A stretch of 64,000 nucleotides of DNA, taken from contig NZ_JANQBB010000002.1 in assembly GCF_024721975.1 (NCBI RefSeq), positions 248,001 through 312,000 on the forward strand, given 5' to 3'. The translations under genes were made by a program, and so were the position numbers. Positions 35,526 through 43,311 of the stretch are shown piece by piece. The DNA is from Paenibacillus endoradicis (GTDB taxonomy: Bacteria; Bacillota; Bacilli; Paenibacillales; Paenibacillaceae). The notes under the pieces are model-generated. The model saw only the letters and a list, made by a program, of their open reading frames with translations, had not been told where the DNA came from and did not search any database. Within the stretch, counting starts at the first letter, position 1, and every line of letters starts with the position of its first letter.

Positions 35526-36053
35526 ATGAAAAAGATTTTAATTGGACTCTCTTTACTTATGATGAGTCTGAATATTAATGCCGCTGATGTCAGTGCGAAA
35601 GATAAAGTAATTACCGTATCTATTATTAATACGGAAGGAAAAAACATCGGGACAGCAAGCCTCGTTCAAGATGATGAAAATGTGAGAATTCATGTCCAAG
35701 CTGCACATTTGACTCCTGGAGTTCACGGTATTCATATTCATGAAAATGGATTATGTGATCCACCTGACTTCAAAACTGCAGGAGGACACTTCAACCCAAT
35801 TAATCATCAACATGGATTCAACAATGAAAAAGGATTTCATAATGGTGATTTGCCAAATATCGAAGTATCTAGCGATGGTACAGTCGATGTAGAACTCGTT
35901 ACTAGTGTAGTTACATTAAAAAAAGGTGAGGCTAACTCTCTACTTAAAAAGAAAGGCACTTCACTTATCATACATGCTGATCCAGATGACTATGTTACCG
36001 ATCCAGCTGGTAATTCTGGAGCACGTATTGCTTGTGGAGTCATCAGTAAGTAG
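35526..36053 (+). CDS. sodC: Secreted Cu/Zn superoxide dismutase
   Basis: 175 residues from ATG 35526 (GGAGG seven bases upstream; the ATG at 35514 overlaps it). Signal peptide of about 20 residues, no lipobox, so exported rather than lipid-anchored. Copper and zinc ligands are seen in GVHGIHIHENGLCDPP, TAGGHFNPINHQHG and IIHADPDDYVTDPAGNSG; the disulfide cysteines are in GLCDPP and RIACGVI. Converts superoxide to peroxide outside the cell. Monocistronic, closed by a perfect terminator. Confidence 0.93.
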   Translation: MKKILIGLSLLMMSLNINAADVSAKDKVITVSIINTEGKNIGTASLVQDDENVRIHVQAAHLTPGVHGIHIHENGLCDPPDFKTAGGHFNPINHQHGFNNEKGFHNGDLPNIEVSSDGTVDVELVTSVVTLKKGEANSLLKKKGTSLIIHADPDDYVTDPAGNSGARIACGVISK

Positions 36054-36076
36054 ATCACTCGTTATTGTTTATGTGC

Positions 36077-36114
36077 AAATAGCCCGTAACCGATTCATCG
36101 GTTACGGGCTATTT
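36077..36114 (+). terminator. Terminator of sodC
   Basis: 17-bp perfect stem AAATAGCCCGTAACCGA with TTCA loop, ending in ATTTG. Also suitable for the convergent GbsR-like gene. Confidence 0.9.
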
Positions 36115-36149
36115 GTGTATATAAAGCAATCAATTGAATAGGCACTGAA

Positions 36150-36740
36150 TTATTCTATATGAGGCATTTCATCACCTTTACGTTCAATTCCTTGACCCTC
36201 TGGAAAAAACTCTCCATCACGTAATTTATCGACAAATTGCTGCAACCAATCGTAATAATGAATAGTTTGTTTCATCTTATGTAAATCATCTAAAGTAAGA
36301 CTCCTCTCTTCTTCCGTTGTATTAAGATCCACAATGATTTCTGTAAAAGAAGGAATAACTGGTTCAATCGCTTCTTTCATAACATCAATTTCTCGTTGTA
36401 ATTTATCAGCAAAGAACGTTTGAAAAACATGAAAGAAATCTGTCTCAGCAACATACAAATCCTTTCTTTCCTCTTTTTCCTTCAGCTTTGTAACCATTTG
36501 TGACTCTAGCAATGAACGAATGGCATAACTCATATTACTCTTACTCATCCCCATATTATCTTGCATTTCCTCAAGTGTCATAGGTCTGTCTTCAAAAAAC
36601 ATAACACCATATAATTGACCAAACGTGTAATTAACACCATATAAGTCCATCGTCTGAGCAATAGCATCAATCACATTTGCTCGTAATTGTTCCCGCTTCG
36701 AATGTTGCTTCGTTAATTTATCCAGTGTTGCCTTCCGCAT
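36150..36740 (-). CDS. GbsR/MarR-type transcriptional regulator
   Basis: 196 residues. Winged helix with GVNYTFGQLYGVMFFEDRPM near 35-54 and MSKSNMSYAIRSLLESQMV near 65-83, the pattern of GbsR/OpcR regulators, which in Bacillus sense choline or betaine. Transcribed divergently from a six-gene transporter/hydrolase cluster (178-nt gap with two dyads), so it probably represses that cluster and itself. Ribosome site GGAG. The link to choline metabolism is by family only. Confidence 0.88.
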   Translation of the reverse strand: MRKATLDKLTKQHSKREQLRANVIDAIAQTMDLYGVNYTFGQLYGVMFFEDRPMTLEEMQDNMGMSKSNMSYAIRSLLESQMVTKLKEKEERKDLYVAETDFFHVFQTFFADKLQREIDVMKEAIEPVIPSFTEIIVDLNTTEEERSLTLDDLHKMKQTIHYYDWLQQFVDKLRDGEFFPEGQGIERKGDEMPHIE

Positions 36741-36823
36741 GTTATCACTCCATAGTCCTACTAAATTTACAAAACATCCACGTACAATTTACAACTAGAT
36801 AACCTTTGCCATGAATTTTTATC

Positions 36824-36841
36824 GTACAATTATTTTTGTAC
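36824..36841. promoter_or_regulatory. Dyad GTACAA-n6-TTGTAC, candidate GbsR-like operator
   Basis: Perfect 6-bp arms 84 nt upstream of the regulator start, in the middle of the divergent region. A half site CGTACAATTTACAA occurs at 36781-36794. Confidence 0.5.
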
Positions 36842-36880
36842 AGAAGAGTTATGGGCTTATTAATAAGTTGATTATAACAA

Positions 36881-36902
36881 ATATTCAATAATAATTGAAT
36901 AT
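36881..36902 (+). promoter_or_regulatory. Dyad ATATTCAAT-AATA-ATTGAATAT before the ABC operon
   Basis: Perfect 9-bp arms immediately upstream of the ribosome site TAGGAGG. May be a second operator overlapping the promoter (TTGATT at 36868 as -35 with ATAATT downstream is a possible pair) or a leader hairpin. Confidence 0.4.
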
Positions 36903-36918
36903 TTAATTAGGAGGATAT

Positions 36919-37800
36919 ATGACAAAAAACTCTCTTATTAATGATACAAAAGCACTGTTATTCACTTTACCTGCAGTAATTCCTTTACTACTATTTTGGT
37001 TCATACCACTTGGCTACATTATTTACTTAAGTTTTGTAGAATGGGACTTTATGAATCCAGTCAAAACTTTTGTTGGGTTAGATAATTACCGGAATTTATT
37101 TACCAATCCACAATTTTATCAAGCATTGCGAGTTACGATTCTATTCTGTCTTGGAAGTGTACTTCCTATCGTAGTCATTGGACTTGCCCTTGCACTACTT
37201 TTTCAGCAGAAGATGAAAGGTACCGCAATCTTTCAAACATTAATGTTCTCGCCATGGGTTACTCCTACTGTTGCCATTTCTATTGTCTGGTCTTGGATCT
37301 ATGAACCAGAGATTGGATTAGCTAATTTGATGCTAAATTGGTTCGGTAAAGACCCTATTCTATGGTTACAAGATCCACACTGGGCACTCGTTGCTGTATT
37401 GATTGTGACAATCTGGAAGTCAGCCGGTTGGAGCATGATCTTCTATATGGTTGCCATTCGCAATGTACCACCCGATTTGCTAGAAGCTGCTGATCTAGAT
37501 GGCGCTAATTATTGGCGTAAATTCAAACATGTTACGTTACCACTTATTTCACCGACGACGTTCTTCCTTATTATTGTACAACTTATTCAAGCTTTGCAGG
37601 CCTACGATCAGATTAATGTATTAACACAAGGTGGCCCTGCTGGTTCAACAAGAACATTACTCTATCTTTATTATCAATCTGCATTTACTTCGTATCAAAT
37701 AGGCGAAGCATCAACGGTAGCAATCACACTTATCTTCGGTTGTATCGTTCTATCCGGAGCATCATTCTTCGTATCTCGCAAAATGGTCCACTATAACTAA
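36919..37800 (+). CDS. Carbohydrate/glycerophosphodiester ABC permease (UgpA/MalF type)
   Basis: 293 residues, six membrane segments. EAA loop EAADLDGANYWRKFKHVTLP near 193-212 with the following LIS, the coupling motif of CUT1 permeases. The opening region (PAVIPLLLFWFIPLGYIIYLSF) is typical of UgpA/MsmF. First gene of the cluster; start has TAGGAGG. No dedicated ATPase gene is linked, so a shared MsmX-type ATPase is expected. Substrate inferred below from neighbouring phosphatases. Confidence 0.9.
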   Translation: MTKNSLINDTKALLFTLPAVIPLLLFWFIPLGYIIYLSFVEWDFMNPVKTFVGLDNYRNLFTNPQFYQALRVTILFCLGSVLPIVVIGLALALLFQQKMKGTAIFQTLMFSPWVTPTVAISIVWSWIYEPEIGLANLMLNWFGKDPILWLQDPHWALVAVLIVTIWKSAGWSMIFYMVAIRNVPPDLLEAADLDGANYWRKFKHVTLPLISPTTFFLIIVQLIQALQAYDQINVLTQGGPAGSTRTLLYLYYQSAFTSYQIGEASTVAITLIFGCIVLSGASFFVSRKMVHYN

Positions 37801-37818
37801 AGCAAAAGGAGAGTATTG

Positions 37819-38661
37819 ATGATTTCACAACAAACGCTAACAATGACATTACGTCAAGTGCTATTAACTCTCTTATCTATAGGTATGGCTTTCCCCTTTT
37901 TTTGGATGGTTAGTAGTGCGCTCAAAACCAATGATGAGATTTGGAGTTTCCCTCCCTCGCTGTGGCCAAGTGATCCACTTTGGCATAACTTCACTGATGC
38001 TTGGGCGGCTGCACCCTTCACACAATATATTTTCAATAGTATATTTGTCGCTACGATTATCGTACTACTGCAAATGCTCAATTCAGGAATGATGGCTTAC
38101 GCTTTAACACATATGAAATTTCGTCTACAGGCAGGTTTCACCACTGCAATATTAATCGGATATATGATCCCTGCAACAGCAACTTACCTTCCTAGCTACC
38201 TTATCTTAAACGAGCTCGGCTTACTTAATAGTTATGCAGGTCTTATCTTCTCCAACTGTGTTAGTGTCTTTTCAATCTTTCTAATTCGTCAAGCTTTCCT
38301 TCAAGTCTCTCATGAGCTAGTTGAAGCAGGGCAAGTGGATGGCGCTTCTCATCTGCGTATTCTATGGACGATTATTGTTCCGATTACGCGATCTTCCTTT
38401 GCTGTGCTTGCACTCATTACTTTCATAGAGCAATATAACAATTATTTTTGGCCCATGTTGATTACGAATGACCCTAGCCTGCAATTAGTATCAGCTGGTC
38501 TGCGGAGTTTCTTTGTGGAAGGAGGTGCTTATGGACTAAAGTGGCCACTTATAATGGCAGCCAGCGCAATGACAATTGCACCGCTATTAGTTCTATTCAT
38601 CTTCACGCAGAAAACAATTATTCATAGTGTTAATTTATCAGCAGGAGCAACAAAAGGTTAA
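37819..38661 (+). CDS. Carbohydrate/glycerophosphodiester ABC permease (UgpE/MalG type)
   Basis: 280 residues from ATG 37819 with AAGGAG upstream (a TTG directly before it is in frame). Six membrane segments; EAA loop ELVEAGQVDGASHLRILWTI followed by VPI near 172-194. SSALKTNDEIWSFPPSLWP near 30 is the usual first extracytoplasmic loop of CUT1 second permeases. 18 nt after the first permease gene. Partner of 36919-37800. Confidence 0.9.
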   Translation: MISQQTLTMTLRQVLLTLLSIGMAFPFFWMVSSALKTNDEIWSFPPSLWPSDPLWHNFTDAWAAAPFTQYIFNSIFVATIIVLLQMLNSGMMAYALTHMKFRLQAGFTTAILIGYMIPATATYLPSYLILNELGLLNSYAGLIFSNCVSVFSIFLIRQAFLQVSHELVEAGQVDGASHLRILWTIIVPITRSSFAVLALITFIEQYNNYFWPMLITNDPSLQLVSAGLRSFFVEGGAYGLKWPLIMAASAMTIAPLLVLFIFTQKTIIHSVNLSAGATKG

Positions 38662-38695
38662 CTCATACACATCACATTATATTGGAGGAAAAATC

Positions 38696-40051
38696 ATGTT
38701 CAAATTAAAAAAAGCATTAACTAGTCTACTATTACTTACATTTTGTGTATTAACAGCTTGCGGTTCGCAAGCCAATTCACCGAATGGGAATTCTGCTAAT
38801 GCTAACAATAACAGCGCTACAGCTCCTGTCACAAACTCAACTACCGCTAAGCCAGTGGAAATTGAATTTTGGTATGGACTTGGCGGTAAATTAGGCGAGA
38901 ATATGCAAGCTCTTATTACGAAATTCAATGCGTCACAAGATGAAGTTATCGTTAAGCCTGTTGTGCAAGCAGACTATTCGGAGACAGCTCAAAAGCTGCA
39001 AGCTGCTATAGCAACAAATAATGTTCCAGCTGCAGTACTAACTTCCAATGTTGATTGGGCGCGCAAAGGATACTTCGCATCATTAGATGAATTCATAGCA
39101 GCTGATTCTAATTTCAATCAAGATGATGTCATTGCAACTTTCCTTGAGCAAGGCAAAGTCGACGGCAAGCAATATTTCCTTCCGATGTATGGAACGACTC
39201 AAGTTATGTATTATCGCATAGATGCACTCGCCGAGCATAACATTGATGCTGCAACATTAACAACTTGGGAAGCACTTGGTGAAGCAGCATCTCTTATGAC
39301 CAAGAAAGATGGCAATACAACAGCGTTCTACGGATGGGAGCCAATGTGGGGTAAAGAAAATATGATGGATGCTGTGTTCAGTAAAGGCGGGACAGTTCTA
39401 AGTGAAGACGGACAAACTGTAATGATTGATTCTGAAGAATGGATAAGTACTTGGGAGATGTTCCGCAAATGGATTCATGAAGATGGCATTATGCGTATCC
39501 ACTCTGGTGGTCAAGGATGGGAATACTGGTACAAAACGATTGATGATGTTATGCAAAATAAAGCTGCTGGCTATATCGGTTCAAGTGGTGACCAAGGTGA
39601 TCTAGACTTCACGCAACTTGCTGCTATGGAACAACCCGGTTGGGATGGCATTGGCTTAGGTTCTCCTGTCGCTGAAGCAATATTAGCCGGTATTCCTGCT
39701 AGTGCTAGCAAGGAGCAACAAGAAGCCGCATACAAATGGTTCACATATTTCATGAGTGCTGAGAATACAGCTTTCTGGTCTATGAACACAGGCTACATCG
39801 CGGTAAGAGAATCTGCAGTAGAAACCGATGAATTCAAAGCATTTGCAGAAGTTAATCCACAAAGTACTGTGCCTTTGCAACAAGCAGCACATGCTTCTGC
39901 ACCATTCCTTGATCCAACAGGTGGTAAAATTTCAGATGCACTTACAATTGCAGCTGATAAATTACAAATTTCAAATGAACCTGCTGCCACTGTACTGAAA
40001 GAAGCTAAAGAAACCGCACAACGAGAATTAGATAAAGTTAACGGAAAGTAA
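38696..40051 (+). CDS. ABC transporter solute-binding lipoprotein (UgpB/CUT1 type)
   Basis: 451 residues from ATG 38696, with TTGGAGG upstream. Lipoprotein signal with lipobox LTACGS (Cys about 21), Asn/Ser/Ala-rich linker, then a family-1 solute-binding domain (EIEFWYGLGGKLGENMQALI, VDGKQYFLPMYGTTQVMYY). The segment WTYGS-like residues of maltose proteins are not obvious, while FWYGLGG and the later PASASKEQQEAAYKWFTYF are reminiscent of glycerol-3-phosphate-binding UgpB. Captures the substrate outside and hands it to the two permeases. Confidence 0.88.
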   Translation: MFKLKKALTSLLLLTFCVLTACGSQANSPNGNSANANNNSATAPVTNSTTAKPVEIEFWYGLGGKLGENMQALITKFNASQDEVIVKPVVQADYSETAQKLQAAIATNNVPAAVLTSNVDWARKGYFASLDEFIAADSNFNQDDVIATFLEQGKVDGKQYFLPMYGTTQVMYYRIDALAEHNIDAATLTTWEALGEAASLMTKKDGNTTAFYGWEPMWGKENMMDAVFSKGGTVLSEDGQTVMIDSEEWISTWEMFRKWIHEDGIMRIHSGGQGWEYWYKTIDDVMQNKAAGYIGSSGDQGDLDFTQLAAMEQPGWDGIGLGSPVAEAILAGIPASASKEQQEAAYKWFTYFMSAENTAFWSMNTGYIAVRESAVETDEFKAFAEVNPQSTVPLQQAAHASAPFLDPTGGKISDALTIAADKLQISNEPAATVLKEAKETAQRELDKVNGK

Positions 40052-40069
40052 TAAGGTAGGTGGATTACT

Positions 40070-40846
40070 ATGACAGTGTTGAATATAAACGGTACAGCAC
40101 TTCCTATTAAAGGCATCCTCTTTGATAAAGATGGTACATTAGTAGATTTTCTACACACTTGGGGGCATTGGGTCGAGCTAATACTCGACCGATTCTCCCA
40201 AGGTTTACAAGAACAAGGATTATCTCCTCTAGGTGAAGAGTTCTATGTCACGATGGGTGTTGTATATAACACGGAGCAAGGAATAATAGATTATGACCGG
40301 CAAGGACCACTATCGGTAGGGAGTGTTTCCGATCTATTAACGATTGTTGCAATGCAAGGATATCTACATGGACTCACTTGGGCACAGGCGCTTGTTCTAG
40401 CTAATCAAAGTCAACAAGCTGCAAATGAGCAATTAGAGCAAGAACAACGCGTGAAAGCTATGCCAAATCTTCTTCAATTTTTGCAGCAATGTATTGAACA
40501 AAAATTGAAGTTAGCAGTTGTAACAGCTGACGAACAATACGCTGCTAAGAAGCATCTACAATGGCTTGACTTGGATATTCATTTTCAAGCTATTATCGGA
40601 CACGATTGCGTAACTCAAGGAAAGCCTTTTCCTGATATGATTCATCTTGCTTGTGAGCAATTACAGCTACATCCCTCAGAAGTTGTGATGATAGGAGATA
40701 CCAATGGCGACATGTTAATGGCTCAATCAGCAGGTGTTCAAGCTGCTATTGCAATCGTCACAGACGAAACATTGCCATTAACAAATTATAGTGAAGCAAA
40801 CTTCATTATTTATAGCTATCAATCGATTTCAATTTCACCACGTTAG
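40070..40846 (+). CDS. HAD-superfamily phosphatase (subfamily IA)
   Basis: 258 residues. Motif I GILFDKDGTLVDF (nucleophile and acid Asp), a helical cap, motif II Thr in LAVVTAD near 145, motif III Lys in QGKPFPDM near 187 and motif IV VMIGDTNGDM near 206. Phosphoglycolate-phosphatase-like enzymes of this subfamily act on small phosphomonoesters. Encoded 18 nt after the binding protein, so it may dephosphorylate the imported compound or its breakdown product. Ribosome site AGGTGG. Confidence 0.88.
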   Translation: MTVLNINGTALPIKGILFDKDGTLVDFLHTWGHWVELILDRFSQGLQEQGLSPLGEEFYVTMGVVYNTEQGIIDYDRQGPLSVGSVSDLLTIVAMQGYLHGLTWAQALVLANQSQQAANEQLEQEQRVKAMPNLLQFLQQCIEQKLKLAVVTADEQYAAKKHLQWLDLDIHFQAIIGHDCVTQGKPFPDMIHLACEQLQLHPSEVVMIGDTNGDMLMAQSAGVQAAIAIVTDETLPLTNYSEANFIIYSYQSISISPR

Positions 40847-40866
40847 ATATGAAAGGTACGTACAGT

Positions 40867-41193
40867 ATGGGTTGGTTATGGTTAGGTTTTGCTATTCTAT
40901 TAGAGGTTTCTGGTACCATTTCTATGAAGTTTTCCAATAGTTTCGACAATATTATCCCTTCTATTCTTATGTTTCTCTTTTATGGTATTAGCTTTACATG
41001 CCTTAACTTTGCTTTAGAATATATGAACGTCAGTACTGCTTATGCGATATGGTCTGGCATAGGTATTATACTTATTACATTTGTCGGTTACTCCGTGTTC
41101 AAAGATCAATTGAATCTATCAACCATTATATGGATTGGCGTCATTATCGTTGGAGTTGTCGGACTGAACATTAGCACCCCTGGACATCAATAG
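40867..41193 (+). CDS. Small multidrug resistance (SMR) family exporter
   Basis: 108 residues from ATG 40867 (AAAGG nine bases upstream); an ATG at 40849 six codons earlier is possible but lacks a ribosome site. Four membrane segments. The essential Glu in AILLEVSGTISMKFS and the dimer motif AYAIWSGIGIILITFVGY are present. SMR dimers exchange protons for quaternary ammonium, guanidinium or polyamine cations. Its presence in a GbsR-linked cluster suggests export or uptake of a choline-like cation, which is inference. Confidence 0.9.
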   Translation: MGWLWLGFAILLEVSGTISMKFSNSFDNIIPSILMFLFYGISFTCLNFALEYMNVSTAYAIWSGIGIILITFVGYSVFKDQLNLSTIIWIGVIIVGVVGLNISTPGHQ

Positions 41194-41215
41194 TTAATAA
41201 TAAAGGAGTAGAACG

Positions 41216-42058
41216 ATGACAATTCGACTAGAAAAACCACTTTTCACCTTTCAAGTCATTACAGATACGCATATTACTAATGATCCTACTCATGAATATA
41301 ATATTCACTTTGAAAGAGCATTAAGAGATATCGCCCTTATAGATCCCGAAAGTAAAGGAATTATGCATGTCGGAGATTTGACTGATCATGGCTTTCCAGC
41401 AGAATATGAACAGTTTCAAAATCTGTTGGCAGAGCATCAAGAACAGCTGCCACCGCTTTATATTGCGTCAGGAAACCACGATGTTGGACTTGGTAATTGG
41501 AATGAACGAATTAATCGATTTATGAACGAAACAGGAAATTCAACGCTCTATCATGATCATTGGATAGAAGATCATCACTTTATCTTTCTAGGTACAGAAG
41601 CAGGTCTTGCAAAATTCTGTACACTTTCGGTCGCGCAATTAGCTTGGTTAGATGAAAGACTGCAACAAAATGCATCAGAGTCGAAACCTATTTTTCTATT
41701 TCTCCATCAACCGCTGCAAAATACCGTTGCAGGTTCACTTACGCATCAAGACTGGTATGGTGTTACGGAAGATGACGAGCTTAAAGCTATAATTGAGAAA
41801 TATCCACAAATCATTCTATTTACGGGTCATACTCATTGGGAGCTTGGAGCACCTTATACGTATTACGATCATAAGCCTGCGATGTTAAATGCTGCTTCCG
41901 TCGCTTATTTATGGACAGATGAAGATGAACCGAAAAATGGAAGTCACGGCTATTATATTGAAGTTTATTCAGACCATGTGTTAATACGCGGCCGTGATTT
42001 TATGAATCAACAATGGTTACCAGAGGCAGAGTATAAGATTTTATATCGTGCGCAATAG
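41216..42058 (+). CDS. Calcineurin-like metallophosphoesterase
   Basis: 280 residues with the full dimetal motif series: VITDTHI near 14 (DxH), HVGDLTDHG near 56, SGNHDVG near 85, LFLHQPL near 160 and FTGHTHWE near 205. Class III phosphodiesterase-like; glycerophosphodiesterases of the GpdQ type have this pattern. Last gene of the cluster, 22 nt after the SMR gene, with AAAGGAG. No signal peptide, so it acts inside, probably on the imported phosphodiester, giving a monoester for the HAD enzyme. Other phosphodiester substrates are possible. Confidence 0.9.
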   Translation: MTIRLEKPLFTFQVITDTHITNDPTHEYNIHFERALRDIALIDPESKGIMHVGDLTDHGFPAEYEQFQNLLAEHQEQLPPLYIASGNHDVGLGNWNERINRFMNETGNSTLYHDHWIEDHHFIFLGTEAGLAKFCTLSVAQLAWLDERLQQNASESKPIFLFLHQPLQNTVAGSLTHQDWYGVTEDDELKAIIEKYPQIILFTGHTHWELGAPYTYYDHKPAMLNAASVAYLWTDEDEPKNGSHGYYIEVYSDHVLIRGRDFMNQQWLPEAEYKILYRAQ

Positions 42059-42096
42059 CATACTCTACATCGAAGATAACATATATGAGCAATATA

Positions 42097-42134
42097 AAAA
42101 GGCAATTGAAATGTATATATTTCAATTGCCTTTT
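42097..42134 (+). terminator. Terminator of the GbsR-linked ABC cluster
   Basis: AAAAGGCAATTGAAAT pairs with ATTTCAATTGCCTTTT; perfect long stem 38 nt after the stop codon. Confidence 0.9.
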
Positions 42135-42252
42135 CGCTGTCGATATTTCATTGAATCATTTTTACTATCGATATTCTTTATTATAATGAACTTTGTGCAT
42201 AATTTTCCTTATTTACATATTGATTCACAATCTAGCTGTAGTACAATAGCTA

Positions 42253-42279
42253 TGTAACTTTTTTATAGTTTTGATCGTC
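42253..42279 (+). promoter_or_regulatory. ECF-sigma-type promoter before a polysaccharide deacetylase
   Basis: TGTAAC (42253-42258), 17-nt spacer starting TTTTTT, CGTC (42276-42279). This is the classical sigma-X/sigma-M form in Bacillus. No housekeeping promoter was seen nearer the gene. Confidence 0.6.
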
Positions 42280-42349
42280 TTATATGTTAACTGTTTTTTA
42301 TTTGATAATTTAATTATTTACAAACCATCATATTAATGGAGGAAGACCA

Positions 42350-43180
42350 TTGCGAAAGTACAGATTTATTATCATCATATTGTTTTTTTTCGTAGGCATT
42401 TCAGCAGCTTCAGCATATAAGTATTTCCAGGGGCATGATGAAGGTGTCGTCGTCTTAATGTATCATGATTTCGGTTATAGTAATGACCCGAAAATTATTA
42501 ATGCTGAAGTATTTGAAGAACAGATGGCAGCGTTAGCCGCTTCCGATTATGATGTCATTTCAATGGATCAGTATGTTGATTACATGGAAGGTAATCTTGA
42601 ACTAGAGAAAAAGTCAGTACTCATCACTTTTGATGATGGCTACGAGGATTATTATAGTATCGCTTATCCTATTCTGAAAAAGTACAATCTGCCTGCTACA
42701 AACTTTATTATCGTTAAACATACGAATGAACCTAATGATAAGACACTTCCTCATCTAACTTGGGATCAAATGCGTGAAATGAAACAATATGGTCAAAGCT
42801 TCTATAGTCATACATATAATCATCATATCTATCTCGATCCAGGCGAGAATGATCACGCAGCGTTAGTTAGTTTGAAAGAAAATGAGACGGAAGAACAATA
42901 TATCGGTCGTATTAAAAGTGATCTATCCTATGCGAATGAGCTACTCGTTAAAGAATTAGGTGAACAACCTAATATTGTCGCGTTCCCTTACGGACGCTAC
43001 GACGACAAATTACTTAAGATAACCAAAGAACTTGGCATTGATCACACGTTCAATATTAAAAAAGGTATCAATCAATCTACAGGTACTAAGCAATCAGATA
43101 CAGCGGTATACCATCGAGTTAACGCTGGTTTATCTAAAATTAGCGGCGAAGATTTGTTGAAACTTATTAAGAGACAATAA
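42350..43180 (+). CDS. Polysaccharide deacetylase (NodB domain), membrane-anchored
   Basis: 276 residues, TTG start with GGAGGA upstream. An uncleaved-looking N-terminal membrane segment (about 5-22) precedes a NodB domain: VVLMYHDFGY near 34, SVLITFDDGYEDYYS near 95 (metal Asp), SFYSHTYNHHIYL near 147 (metal His pair), AFPYGRYDDK near 210. Similar to PgaB/IcaB-type poly-N-acetylglucosamine deacetylases, which open with MYH and use SHT. Probably deacetylates wall or biofilm amino-sugar polymers outside the membrane. ECF-like promoter and own terminator make it a single-gene unit. Confidence 0.88.
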   Translation: MRKYRFIIIILFFFVGISAASAYKYFQGHDEGVVVLMYHDFGYSNDPKIINAEVFEEQMAALAASDYDVISMDQYVDYMEGNLELEKKSVLITFDDGYEDYYSIAYPILKKYNLPATNFIIVKHTNEPNDKTLPHLTWDQMREMKQYGQSFYSHTYNHHIYLDPGENDHAALVSLKENETEEQYIGRIKSDLSYANELLVKELGEQPNIVAFPYGRYDDKLLKITKELGIDHTFNIKKGINQSTGTKQSDTAVYHRVNAGLSKISGEDLLKLIKRQ

Positions 43181-43245
43181 GTTTCCGTTTATAATGTAAG
43201 TAACAATTGATACAATCTAATCTTGTACTATTCATTTGAGCATAC

Positions 43246-43294
43246 AAAAGAGGCTGTTACCTAGTAGCGAATAACTACTAGATAACAGCCTTTT
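43246..43294. terminator. Bidirectional terminator between deacetylase and ABC exporter
   Basis: AAAAGAGGCTGTTA with CTAGTAG pairs with CTACTAG and TAACAGCCTTTT; A and T tracts on both sides fit the convergent genes. Confidence 0.9.
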
Positions 43295-43311
43295 AATCTA
43301 TCCGAATGATA

